Origin: Spinacia oleracea
Lineage: Eukaryota; Streptophyta; Magnoliopsida; Caryophyllales; Amaranthaceae
Length of the DNA stretch: 64,000 nt
Assembly (NCBI RefSeq): GCF_020520425.1
Contig: NC_079491.1
Coordinates: forward strand, 31,611,449-31,675,448
Direction: 5' to 3'
The position numbers and the translations under genes were made by a program. A model generated the notes under the pieces. That model made no database searches. It was not told the origin of the DNA and worked only from the letters and a program-made list of their open reading frames with translations. Below, one piece after another: positions 11,701 through 22,683 of this stretch (the stretch's first letter is position 1; each line of letters starts with the position of its first letter).

Positions 11701-14700
11701 AACCGTCATATCCGAGACATGGGAGGATGGACAAGCACTGAAGGACATCAATGCTCACCTTGTAAGTGCTGTGAAATCTGAGGCATTGGCTGCCTTAATT
11801 CCCCTCTGTCCTATGTTGGCTGGAGCATATTGTTCGCGTTTTTTCACCAATGCTATATTTTCTTTTAGAAACAATTGTTGGAGGCAAAAGAAACAGTTGA
11901 GAGGCAGCGGAAGTTATTGAGAAAGCGACAGTCTGGTATAAGTTTCAGTTTTTTTATTAATGAGTTTTGACTTTGAGTCCTTTGTCTAGCTCAATAATGG
12001 GTCTTCCATTGAATATTTTTGAAAGGGAAATTCTCGTTGGTAACATTAAGTTTCTTATTTTTCTCTTTGGTAGAATGAAAATAAGAACTTTCTCTATGGT
12101 AGCCTTAAGTTTCTATACATAATTAAACAATGGCATTAGTGATGGTTTTATCTTATTTTTTGGGTCAAAAACTATATTTTTAGACTAACTGACTAACTGT
12201 AGTTAACGATTAAGTTACCAAAATACCCTTAAAACTAGTTTTCCCTCCTAAAGGAAATGAGTCTTTCTCTCCAAATCATTTCCTCCTATAAACCGATAAA
12301 CCTTAACACCCAACTCATTAATGTGCAACCAAGTAGTTGCTTACATTATCAGAAATGTTAAATTTGCAATGTTTTAAATAATCATCTTTAGTTTCCCACA
12401 TTTTCATTCGGATAATACATCAATTGATTGGCAATGGTTTTTGTTTAAAAAGCTTCAATTGATGAGAACTCGGTGAGTATAGGTGAATGGTATACTAGCC
12501 CATTAAAGAGGGTATTTATGTAAGCTCAGATGTTAACCTGCGGTTAATAAAATTGGTTAAACCATCATTTATACCATTTGTTTGATTATTTATAGAAACT
12601 GAAGGCTACCAAAGAGAGAATTCTTTTTTCATTTTACCAAAGAGAAAAATAAGAAACGTTACCAAAGAGAATTTCCCTTTTTGAAATAGTAAGAGAACTT
12701 TTGTATGCACATTGAAACCATATGATGTGCGAGTTTCCTGTTTAGTTTGGTGACAGTATGTCGAGTGATCATAATTAATAAGTGGACTTCTCGTTATAAG
12801 AATTGTATTTTAAAATATCACATGTTACGAGCAGAGCAAGGAATCCTTGGAAGAAATATATGCTGCAATAAATAGCTGGGCTAGTGTATTTTATACTAAA
12901 AGAACTGCAACCTATACTTTGAACACTCTAAATTAGTCGTGGAAACTTCTAGAAGGATTTTACAAGTGAATACCACTTCCCAACCAAATAACCTACTTAA
13001 GCATACGTGGATCAGCATGTGTGCATTTGAACAACATAAGCATCTTTTTTTTGAAGAAAAACATAAGCTTATTTCTAAGGGTCTGTTCGGTACCAATTTC
13101 TATTTTGTGTTTTAAGTTTTTAAAAAACTGAAAACTATTTTTTATTTTGTTTTTACGTTTTTACAAAACCAAAATAACACACACAATGAAAAATTATTAT
13201 CTCTAGAATTTTCATATTCCATGCCTCTGCTTCCTTCGTCAAACACATCCATATCTCACAAAAGAAAAACCAAATATAATCCTTTTATGATCTTAATTCT
13301 CTGGTGAGTGGTGACCATTAATTCTAAGAATGGTTAATTATACCAAGACCCCAACTAAGGTACTGTACATTTTGCTTATTCCAATTACTCCTTGTCATCC
13401 ATGCCAACTTGCCAAGACACCATCATCCATGTATTTTATCCACAACAAGCTTGCAACCACCATTAACACCAACGAAGAGCTGCCATTGTCAGATCTTAAC
13501 ATTGAACAACTTTTAATAACTCAAATGAATGTATAACAAATCAAATTAACAAAGATTGAGTTAAAATAAGTGTGAAAGACATGAGATTGAGGAGATCGAG
13601 GAGGTGGTTTAGGTTCTGGGTAAACTTGCTAACTGCCATGATTCCTAAGTCGGGATACAGATCTTGTAGGTCTCAACAAAATCATGTCTCCAACGGCTGC
13701 TCGGAGGTGCTTTTTTCTACGTCGGAGCTTTCTCAACAATGGCACTGAAGAAATTGCTAAGAACCACCATCTATGGAGAAGGAATTGAAAGTTATTATTG
13801 ATAAATTATGGGTACTTGCCCTTAGGAGATAGAACATGAGAAGCAGAGAAGATGGAATATGGATTGTTAGAGATAGGAATTGACAAAGGAGAGAGAAAGT
13901 GTGACTGCTACTTGTTTTCCAAAACGTTTTCTTTTTCTAAAACCACTTCTAGTGGTTTCCACTAAAATGTTGTGGTTTTGTTAAAACAGTCGATAATTGG
14001 TTTTTTTTTAATTGATTTTGCCGAACATGTTCGCTTTTTATTTTTTGAAAAAAACGGAAATCAAGGAAAACAAAGTGATGCCGGACGTAGCCTAAGTTGT
14101 CCGTATTTGAGGCCATCTTGAATAATTGTTGAGGAATTTCAAGCCTTGTAGCAGTTGGTAACTTTTGCATTTGCCCTTTCGGAAATTTGAATTTTGAAGT
14201 ATTCACCAAAGCCAGCTAATTTCAATCCTCTCTTGTAGATGATTGGTTTGGTTGTTTCCACATTGATATAGCTATATAGGCATCCGCATATATCCATCGT
14301 TAACCAAGTGCCTCAATGCTCAAGTGAGACTTCAGTCAATCAGACGTTCTGCTCTGTTCGTTAGGAGACCTTTTATTCTTGACTTCAAATAAGTTGATGA
14401 CTTCCTGTAACTTTAAGTTCAATAATAAAAGACTTGTATCGTTTGGAGTTTTTGTTGAAAAAAAAATGGTTGCTACTTCTGTTGACATCATCCCCTGGAT
14501 GCCTACTATGTGCTCATTGTTTTTTCTTTTAGGTCTTTGACCTAGCTCTTTGTTGATATCCTCGCTGGATGTAGAAGTTACTTGAAGTCTTCGCATTAGA
14601 CAATCTGACAATCTTTTGTTAAAATGTACATCAACAGGCTATTTTTCAGTGTTTACCTAGGTTAAACCATATGGTGCACTTACCACTATGACATTTATGT

Positions 14701-17700
14701 GCAATGCCAAATTTTTCACGAGTGGTCAAGACCCTAGGTCAATCCAAGATTTATTTCTCTCCGACAATGTTCTTCCACACCTAAATGTGGGAACATAAAG
14801 TTCGATGTGGAGGCAACATAATTGAACTGTATGATGTGAACATATAATTGTTTTATTGCTTATCTGTCACTTGTGGGTGTCATTATTCTTACAGATAAGA
14901 GTGATGGAGGTGATATGGAGTCGGGTGTCCAGGAGGAAGACTTTTTTATTCAGGATGAAATTTACAAGTCTCGTCTAGCAAGTATCAAGAGGGTACTACT
15001 CTGTACATGTTAACTGTCTTTGAAGTTTCTGGATTTTATTGTTCTTCTGCGTATTATAATTTCAGCTTACACTATGAAGGAGGAAGAAGTGGTATTGCGG
15101 GAAAGGGACCGTTATGAGCTGGATAAGGGTAGGCTGATACGTGAGATGAAGCGTATAAGAGATGAGGATGGTTCTCGTTTTAACAATTTTCCGATCCTAA
15201 ATCGCCGATATGCACTTTTGAATCTTTTAGGGAAAGGAGGGTTCAGTGAGGTTTACAAGGTTTGTACTCTATAATAATAAATCTCTTTACCTGCATTGCA
15301 TTCCATGATAGTCTTCGAGTAACATGTGGAACATTTTTTCTTCAATCCTTGCCTTTATGGGCAATGTGAGCATATAAACTTTTTGCAGTGATTTGAAGTG
15401 AGAAATTTCCGGCAGGCTTTTGATTTGGTAGACCATCGGTACGTTGCCTGTAAGCTTCATGGTCTGAATCCCCAATGGAGTGAAGAAAAGAAGCAGAGCT
15501 ACATCAGACATGCCATTCGAGAATATAATATTCACAAGACTTTGGTGCATAATAACATTGTTCGTCTTTGGGACACTTTTGAGATTGATCAGAATACATT
15601 CTGCACTGTCCTGGAGTTTTGTAGTGGTAAACTAGTGCAACATTCCTTTGACTTCGTTCAAGTGTTCTTTTCCTCGGTTAAAATTTTGTTTTCTGTGGTT
15701 TTTTTTAAAAAATCAGGCAAAGATCTTGATGCAATTCTAAAGGCAACGCCAGTATTACCAGAAAAGGAAGCAAGAATAATCATTGTGCAGATATTCCAAG
15801 GCCTTGTTTACTTGAACAAGAGAGCACAAAAGATTATTCATTATGATTTGAAGCCTGGCAATGTTCTTTTTGATGAGCTTGGAGTTGCTAAATTGACAGA
15901 CTTTGGTCTGAGTAAAATAGTTGAGGATGATGTTGGATCCCAGGGCATGGAGCTTACTTCCCAAGGAGCGGGTACTTATTGGTGAGTTTGTTAGATAAGA
16001 CATAAAGTTGAACAATTACACTACTGACATCATGACATGTGCATTCTAACTGCTTACCTCTTCTTGTGTTTGTGGATTTATGACAATCCCTTTCCTAAAT
16101 TTAACCTCCAAATATTTTGTATCATGGAATTGGCTACATCACTTAGCAGTAGTTAGTACTTGATAACTTCTGTAATTTGCAACATCGTCATAGTAACTGC
16201 AAAATTCCCTCTGCTTTCTGTATTCAAATTCCGATGCAATGTCATTCTGTTTATTCCTGTTGATATGAAGAAAATCTGTTTTTTGTTCATCCCAAAAAAT
16301 ATACAACTTGGGCTTGTGTCTTCTTTCATGCAAGTTTAAGTGTTCTTGTTGTGTTCCTCTGTGGTAAAGATCCATTTATGAACATCAAATGCATGATGCT
16401 TGTTTTTGTAAGACTCTGTACAGTTGCAACCTTAGATAAATTACAAAAATCATGTCGTTGATGTTTAATGCTTACTAAACTTGAGCTTATTTATACTGTT
16501 TAGCTATCTTGTTATATCAGTTGTGCTTGATATCCCCCACACTCCTGGAAGTGTTGCTGAAATTCGATCAGTTGACTCAGTTCCTTGAGTACTATGGTTT
16601 GTGAGCAATGAGATGCGTGAGTTACCTGAATGCAGAGAGCTGGACTACGTTTCTTATTTCAGTTTCGAAATTTTATATAACTTCTACTTGTCAGAAGCAG
16701 GATATTTATGCTACTATTTTTGTTTTACTCAGGTATCTGCCTCCGGAATGCTTTGAGCTCAACAAGATACCACTAATATCTTCCAAGGTAGGTGTCTTTG
16801 ATATGTTCGATTGTTGATCAAGTATGTAATCTATTTTGTCAACTCCATTGTGTATCATGGACTTGTATGGGCTGACTCCTTGAGTGCTGTTCATTGCGCA
16901 AATATTGGTAGTACTATGGTAGTTTATGCTGTTCGCTCAGTTGTCCTCACTGGAAGATGTCCATTTGGTCATTCTGACTCCCATGCTTTGAAAACAGGTT
17001 GATGTTTGGTCAGCAGGTGTTCTGTTGTACCAGATGCTCTATGGAAGACGTCCTTTTGGTCACGATCAAAGTCAGGAACGTATTTTACGAGAAGATACCA
17101 TTATCAAAGCAAGAAAGGTGGATTTCCCTACTAGACCTAGCGTCTCAAGCGAGGCAAAAGTAAGACGATCTTTTCAAGCACTCCCCTCATCCGTGTTCAT
17201 AGACCTTCATTCTATTTCTGTCATGGATTCTCCCTCCCCCCCCCCCCCCCCCCCCCAAACGGCCAACCCACCCCCCTCTTTTGAGTATTACAAATGATTT
17301 TTTTTATCTTATCCTCAAGGGTATTTCTGACATTTTTCCTCATCCAACTAACTAGTAAGTTATTTAAAGTGGTGAGATAAGTTATCCCCTCCCCCCCCCC
17401 CCCCCCCACCCACCAGCCCACCATTCTTTCCCTGGGTAGATCATTGGGCAAAGTGTCGTATAAGGAAGTCTAACAAATTATTGTGAGCTTGTGCTGTATT
17501 TTAGGAGTGGTTTCTTGCTTTTTTGGGAGGGTAAATTTAGTGCCTTTTTATTTAAGTTAAGTTAGGGTGAGATCTCACCCTAGACTTTCTAAGGTTATAG
17601 TCCTCATTGCCGTGGGGTTATTTATTATTCCAGTGGTTCATTTCTGAAGAAAAATCAGTTATGAACAGAACTCTTTTCTTTCTAACTAGAAGTTTTTCTT

Positions 17701-17806
17701 TGTTCTATAGGAACTGATGCGTCGTTGTTTAACCTACAACCAAGCTGAGAGGCCCGATGTATTGAGTATTGCTCTGGATCAGTATTTAATATATGCGAAG
17801 AAATAA
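5737..17806 (+). CDS. TSL: TOUSLED-like nuclear serine/threonine protein kinase, complete, 16 coding exons
   Basis: Exons: 5737-5976, 7895-7981, 8589-8795, 8932-8979, 9259-9366, 9454-9498, 9714-9826, 11695-11761, 11869-11935, 14895-14992, 15080-15259, 15416-15626, 15717-15981, 16733-16787, 16998-17159, 17711-17806. All introns are GT-AG and all phases join, giving 682 aa (Arabidopsis TSL is about 690). Start MSDDM and the closing AKK match the family. Residues 132-149 are a basic [15 protein letters not shown] stretch with an AT-hook-like core. Coiled coil follows (about 195-390). The kinase domain has GKGGFSEV 411-418, Lys433, HYDLKPGN with Asp534, and DFG 552-554. HYD in place of HRD is normal for TLKs. 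TLKs phosphorylate the histone chaperone ASF1, and plant TSL acts in organ development and silencing. Introns hold several MITEs; intron 12 is 90 nt with no in-frame stop. Confidence 0.95.
9983..10090. repeat. 56-bp tandem duplication in TSL intron 7
   Basis: Two units start TTGAATGTAGTTT at 9983 and 10039, and both run to GGTCATGAATTCTG with small indels between them. A similar partial duplication of about 54 bp (TTCTTTTGTCCAGTG) occurs at 10988 and 11042 in the same intron. Confidence 0.7.
10107..10625. mobile_element. hAT-type MITE in TSL intron 7
   Basis: Terminal inverted repeats read CTGTGTTACTTCGACACG at the left and CTATGTTACTCGGACACG as the reverse complement of the right end. A perfect 8-bp duplication, GTGGCATG, flanks the 519-bp element at 10099-10106 and 10626-10633. 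Eight-bp duplications are typical of hAT elements. There is no coding sequence inside, so it is non-autonomous. Confidence 0.75.
12025..12677. mobile_element. Mutator-like MITE in TSL intron 9
   Basis: The 653-bp element has terminal inverted repeats of about 95 bp starting GGGAAATTCTC, with internal phrases such as CTTATTTTTCTCTTTGGTA shared by both arms. A perfect 9-bp duplication, TTTTTGAAA, lies at 12016-12024 and 12678-12686. Long TIRs plus a 9-bp duplication identify the Mutator superfamily. No ORF is present. Confidence 0.85.
13079..14092. mobile_element. possible PIF/Harbinger-like element in TSL intron 9
   Basis: The left end is GGGTCTGTTCGGTACC and the right end, reverse-complemented, is GGCTACGTCCGGCATC (11 of 16 match). 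TAA flanks both sides (13076-13078, 14093-14095). A 3-bp TAA duplication and a GGxxxxGTTCGG-type end fit Harbinger MITEs. The repeats are degenerate, so this is tentative. Confidence 0.35.
17236..17407 (+). repeat. two poly-C tracts in TSL intron 15
   Basis: A run of 21 C (17236-17256) and another of 17 C (17391-17407) sit about 135 bp apart in the last intron, with further CCC clusters around them. The template strand carries the matching poly-G and could form G-quadruplexes. Exact run lengths may be affected by sequencing error. Confidence 0.75.
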
Positions 17807-19823
17807 TCAGAGCCTAGCCAATTTTGCGGAGCATGGGTCCAAACTCCAAAGAGTTCTCTTACTCCCCTTGAGATTGAATGTCATAATTGTAACATCTAAG
17901 CTGCTGAGGCTTTTCTGTATATATTGTAAAGCTTTTGTAAGCTGTATATATGAATTCTCCCACCCACTATTTTCCCTCCGTTCTAATCTTTGTGTGCCAG
18001 TATTTGGCCTTTTACAACTTTAATGTTGGTCCCAACTTACCTGCTTTCTGCTCGTGGAAAAAATGGTATACTAAGAAATTTGAAGTTGGTTCATGGAACT
18101 CCGCCGGACTATTCACCAAAGATATTGTGTACGAGGTACTTTCTGTGCAAATACAAGTCCAAATTTTGTGCAGTCTCATTTGTCTTGAAAAGTCCTAAAT
18201 GTTGTTATCTTGGTCTTGATTGGGTGAGTGAGTGATTCTAAATCAATCACGGTGATCACAGCTCGTAAATAACAAGAGTATTTTCGTATTTACACTAGAA
18301 AGGGAAGTGAAAAATATGACATTTTCTTCCCCAACTCAACTTTATAGAAGTGACCCCTCGCCTTTAACAATTTAAGATCAGGAGAGAAAGAGAGAGACCG
18401 GCTTAGGGGCGTTCTATTAGCTGGATGAAACTTGGATTTATCTGATTTGAATTAAACTGATTGAAGCTTATTAAACTTGATAGTATCTGATCAGACCTAA
18501 TTATTAGAGAGTAAATTTGAGAGTGATTGTGTTCCATCATTTACAAAAACTTGCATTCCATATACCCTTTTGTCTGTGATTTGTAATGTTGGGTCTTCAT
18601 ATGTTCACAACCAAACTATAAGTTTAAGAAGTTTCATTATTCATTTAAGCTAGCAAATTATTCTTTTAACATGTTTCAGTATTCTTATAAAATGCCAAAT
18701 TACTCCACAAATATTAATTAGTGCCAACTGAAATATACCTAGTTTTTCAACAATCAAATCACAAACGAGAAATTAACAACTGAAATTCGAGTTTTCCATT
18801 AACAACATAATAATCAACAATGAAATTTTGATAACCAGATAAAATGTTGAAACGAAGGGGAGAAGAATCAAGTGAAGAAAGATAAAGAAACAACTAAAAA
18901 AGACTAATTGCTTTGGCTTTTCTGATTTTTCAAAGGGCCACACGCTAAGCCATTCTTTTTACAAATAATATTCCATGTTACTTATACTATACATAGATAG
19001 TTGTGATTAGTTTATTATTTCCCTATGGTTCATATAATTTAAATTACATTAGAAATGGAAACTTTGATACAATATCCATTATTATTATTATAATTTATAA
19101 GTTAGAAGTTAAAATTAGATTTTGGTATAAGTTAACCACATATGAATATAAAAGTCTAATTCAATTTATCCCATGTATAAAAGCATGGTACAAAAATGCT
19201 ACATTGATAGTCTTCAATTTATCTATGTACAAAAGTCTTCTCACACTTCAAAAAAGATCAAATAAAAATTAAGTGAACTGATAATAAAAGAAGGAAATGT
19301 TAACAATAACGATTAAGAATTTTGGATGAATAATCCTTCAATTCTATTATTTATTCAAGTGGTTTTAAAAAAAAATGAATAAATGAATAAATGAATAATG
19401 AGAGGGGATGATATATTGTAAGACCGATATAAACTACTCCCTTTTTTCTTGTTTATTAGGCTATGTTCTATTGAACTTATTTTGACCGAACTTATATTAT
19501 ATGAACTTATTTTATCGTGACATAAAGGGAGTGCAATTATGTTTGACCACGACGGCCATAGGTTCCCTTGTGATCTCTGGTGTGGGGATCTCTCAACATA
19601 CACCCGCAAGGTAGAGATTGAGGGTTCGGGGGACTGTAACTACCGAGAGGAGTACTCGCTCGTCGATAACTCCAGAGGCAGGATATCCTTACTAGCTCAG
19701 CATAAATAATTGAAGGGACATGCGTTAACTATTAAACTAATCTGAGTTGATTTTAACAATATGCAACATATAATACTAGATTGATCGCGATTATCTGATT
19801 TAGATTGTATTAAGGACCTAGCA
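17807..19823. other. TSL 3' UTR and intergenic DNA
   Basis: The first 150-200 bp is probably the kinase 3' UTR, with T-rich and TGTATATATTGTAAA sequence near 17920 suited to polyadenylation. Beyond it the DNA is AT-rich. It holds degenerate pieces resembling repeat ends (GGCGTTCTATTAG near 18408, CTATGTTCTATTGAAC near 19460) but nothing I can close with paired repeats. I see no gene. Confidence 0.5.
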
Positions 19824-20800
19824 TGATAATCCAATTTCCCAAAATATTATCTTTATTAGGCGTGATAGAACAATCAGGTTTAATTAGTTTAACAGTTCAT
19901 AAAAGGGCGAGGAAAGCAATTAAATCACGGAAAAGGGACACATTACGACGCAACCTTGAGAGGTGCGTCACGGTTCTCAGAAAACTAACCACTTTGACTT
20001 TGCTATTTCTCCTTTTATTTAACGAATCTCAAGGTAAAGGACAGGATACGCTCTGTTCGATTTTTGGATCGATTGCGACAGAACACGTGATCAATTTCGC
20101 AGCGTGAGGCTTAGGCTTAGGGGTTGGAGTCAATACTCAGAATAATAATTGTGTGTTGTGTCTTTCACGTCGAACTTGAGGCTATATTTATAGAAAAGAG
20201 TTCGTGGAAAGATAGAATTGTAGAATTCTAATCCACGAGGAATTAGGAAAGAACACGTCCCAGGTAATTTCAGCGCCCAGAGCTGGGCGCCGAAGATTTC
20301 GGCGCCCAGTGCCAGGCGTTGAAAATAGGGTTTGTGCCGTTTCTTTGTCAGATTCGGACTCTTAGAATCCGGAGTGCATGAGACTTAATAGAGTCTTTTA
20401 GTGCGTATTAATTTTATGACGGAATGCGTCTGGGCCCGTTACGAACTCTAGGCTCGTTAGGATTTTAATTAATACGTAACTCTTATTTTCAAATCGTATT
20501 AGAAATAGGATTCTTTCGCAATTTCTATCTCATTTAGGATTTATGTTGGAGTGCAACACCTAATTCTGACATGTTTCTATCTTTTATGACTTGCCACTTT
20601 TAACAACTACCCATTACGGCAGTTACTATTTTTAGCAGGTTTCCATAAATAGCAGGTTTCTATAAATAGCAGGTTTCAGGTGAAATGAAAAGGGGGATTG
20701 AGATTCGTTATTTTATAGGAGATGCGTTGCCAAGTGGAGATTTATGTTCTCATCATCGAACCTTCCCTTTCGGGAATGGGGACAAAAGTAGGTGTCTACA
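19824..20800 (-). mobile_element. probable solo LTR (minus strand), about 977 bp
   Basis: Read on the minus strand it starts TGTAGACACCTACTTTTGTCC at 20800 and appears to end ATTATCA at 19824. A TATA-like CTATAAATATAG on the minus strand (around 20185-20200) would divide U3 from R/U5. Flanks are CTAGG on the right and CTAGC-A on the left, an imperfect duplication. No internal region or coding sequence adjoins it, hence a solo LTR. The superfamily is uncertain, perhaps Ty3/gypsy. Confidence 0.55.
20272..20320. repeat. GC-rich inverted repeats inside the solo LTR
   Basis: The stretch carries GCGCCCAG/CTGGGCGC arms and a second GGCGCCCAG copy 18 bp on. It is strikingly GC-rich inside an AT-rich LTR and could form a stable hairpin. 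It lies in what would be U3, upstream of the TATA-like site. Confidence 0.6.
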
Positions 20801-21420
20801 CTAGGGTTCTTGGACACTTCAATTTCTTGGGCTAGATCCTGAGGCCAGACAATGAAAAACGAAATATAACAATATGTCAGGTCATAAGAGTGAGATACAG
20901 GCACAGTAAAATAATTGCCTATTGATGCAATTACTGGCAACGTGACATGAGTCTGTCCCATGTTTGCGACTTTGTGGTATAAACTCATGCAGTGCGCGAT
21001 AACACTTGAAGTTTAAGGACATTGAAAGGAAATGCTAAGCAAAAACTGCCTTACAGGCAATCCAGGATGTTTTTTATTTGTTACAGGCGATCCAGACGTG
21101 TTCAAGAACAACGAGTTTAGGTTGCTTAACTGCTTAAGCCATGAGAGTGGTAAGTGCTGACACATCCATGTTAAAATCTTTCTGAGAAAGGAGAAAGGCA
21201 TTACTTAGGTGAATTATTCTAATTATAGAAATTGGAAGAACAAATCGAAGTGTCCAAAATCCAAATACTCACATAAAATAAAACATCCCAAACCTAGGTA
21301 TCTATGGTTTGTTCCTGTCTATCCACTGTAGTTAAAATACAGGAAAAACCCCACAACACTTGTACATTGATTAATGAGAAAATGCAGCTTATACGTTTAG
21401 TTTCTTTGAATTGTAAAAAT
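20801..21420. other. unassigned intergenic DNA left of the MIR395 pair
   Basis: No gene recognised. Two partly similar stretches, around 20805-20830 (GTTCTTGGACACTTCAATTT) and 21236-21260 (CGAAGTGTCCAAAATCC), are inverted relative to each other and vaguely resemble MIR395 arms. They lie too far apart and are too diverged to call. Confidence 0.3.
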
Positions 21421-21530
21421 GATCCCTAGAGTTCCCCCAAACACTTCAGTAGGACACACATGTCTCTTTTGGCTGCTTAATTGGTGGTCCTGGTGTCCTA
21501 TTGAAGCGTTTGAGGTAGTTCTTAGGGGGT
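21421..21530 (-). ncRNA. MIR395: MIR395 precursor hairpin, minus strand
   Basis: Bases 21429-21449 are the exact reverse complement of the 21-nt miR395a-type sequence (begins CTGAAGTGTTTGGGGGAAC, ends TC). On the minus strand this is the 3' arm. The 5' arm lies at about 21500-21524 (plus-strand reading TTGAAGCGTTTGAGGTAGTT). It pairs with the mature strand through 19 of 20 positions next to the loop, counting one G-U pair and one mismatch, then less tightly at the base. The loop is about 45 nt. Mature sequence on the 3' arm is the known MIR395 arrangement. miR395 represses ATP sulfurylases and the sulfate transporter SULTR2;1 and is induced by sulfate starvation. Expression is not shown by sequence. 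Confidence 0.85.
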
Positions 21531-22202
21531 TATGCGGCTATGATGAAATTAAAAGACTGCAATTTTACTTGCCAATATTTCTTTTTTTTAACGCTTATAC
21601 TTACAAATCTAAAATCTCTTTTATGTCCAGGTTGGAGCTACTCTGGTTGCTATTTGTATCTTGTTGGAAATCAAGGTCGGATGTTCAGTAATCTAACCTG
21701 CACATGGCATACTTATTCATATTCCCCAAAGCCATTTTCCCTGTGAGTTCCTTTTTTTTTGTCTATGCATTGAGTTAATATTGATGGTTAAGTGCAAAGC
21801 AGAATCAAAGTTGATATTGTTTGTGGTCAATATGCCTTTTTTGTTGGATATTCATAGGTTGACATTACATATGGTTTTTATTTCTTGTTGTGCAACTGCA
21901 TTCCTTTAAATGAAGTATGGGTCAATTGGCCATGAGAAGTGAAGTAAGAGAGGGACTGGAGACAGAAAAAGGGTGGATAAAGGAACACTACCTTCAGGAT
22001 TATATTCTGCACATTCATATTTCTCCAAAGCCATATTCTTGACTAGGTTCATGTTCTGCATTTGTACATAGTCTATCTTTGGTTACGTTTTCTCGTTTTA
22101 CCTTAAATTCTCAGGATCTTTCAGTTACTCCAGAATAATAGCCAAAATGTTACAGTATCAATTTGCAATAGAGAGCTTTAATTATTGTCAAGCAACACAG
22201 TT

Positions 22203-22317
22203 AGGTGCCCTCAAGAGTTCCCTTGAACACTTCAATGGACACACCAATTATATAGGCCCTATCCAGGGGTGGCTTTTGTCTGCTGAAGTGTTTGGGGGAA
22301 CTTTAGGTGGTGCTTGA
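22203..22317 (+). ncRNA. MIR395: MIR395 precursor hairpin, plus strand
   Basis: Bases 22283-22303 read CTGAAGTGTTTGGGGGAAC then TT, that is miR395 with a final T for C. The 5' arm at 22215-22235 (GAGTTCCCTTGAACACTTCA) is a typical miR395 star strand. The arms pair along their length with a loop of about 48 nt, and pairing continues outside the duplex (TTAGGTGCCC against GGTGGTGC). It lies about 670 bp from the minus-strand precursor and points the other way, so the two would be transcribed divergently. miR395 genes are usually clustered. A Stowaway MITE begins 44 bp downstream. Confidence 0.85.
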
Positions 22318-22360
22318 CACTGTAGCACGATGTTTATTAGATAAAAACACTTAATATTTA

Positions 22361-22683
22361 CTCCCTCCGTCCCGGAATACTTGACCTGTTTTCTTTATCG
22401 GGCCGTCCCTTAATACTTGACCTGTTTCTAAAAATGGAAATATTCTAACAATATTATATTATTTCTCACTCCACCCCTATTAACCCACCTACCCCCTACT
22501 CCATACAAAAAATAATTAAAAATTCAACCCCTACTCTCCCCATCCCCACCCCTTTACACATTTTCCACTACATTAAAATAATACCCCACTATCAACTACT
22601 ACCTATTAAATTAAATAAGTCAATTCAAGTCCCTTAAACTCTGTGCCGGTCAAACCGGGTCGAGTATTCCGGGACGGAGGGAG
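22361..22683. mobile_element. Stowaway-type (Tc1/mariner) MITE
   Basis: The 323-bp element has 26-bp terminal inverted repeats with one mismatch, starting CTCCCTCCGTCCCGGAATAC, flanked by TA on both sides (22359-22360, 22684-22685). The TIR phrase GTCCC..AATACTTGACCTGTTT is repeated just inside the left end. These are textbook Stowaway features. Confidence 0.95.

Noticed and set aside
15627..15716. Reading the kinase exons 12 and 13 as one long exon
   Set aside because: The frame is open, but GT-AG sites fit and the insert is absent from the kinase family, so it is called an intron.
17980..18240. Two overlapping ORFs after the kinase stop
   Set aside because: They fall in the 3' UTR or just beyond it and have no recognisable content or splice links.
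20713..21201. Minus-strand ORFs (91 and 62 aa) left of MIR395
   Set aside because: No family, codon pattern or splice structure supports them; the first runs into the solo LTR.
20805..21260. Possible third, diverged MIR395 hairpin
   Set aside because: The two arm-like stretches are 430 bp apart and match miR395 poorly, so a Dicer-type hairpin is unlikely.
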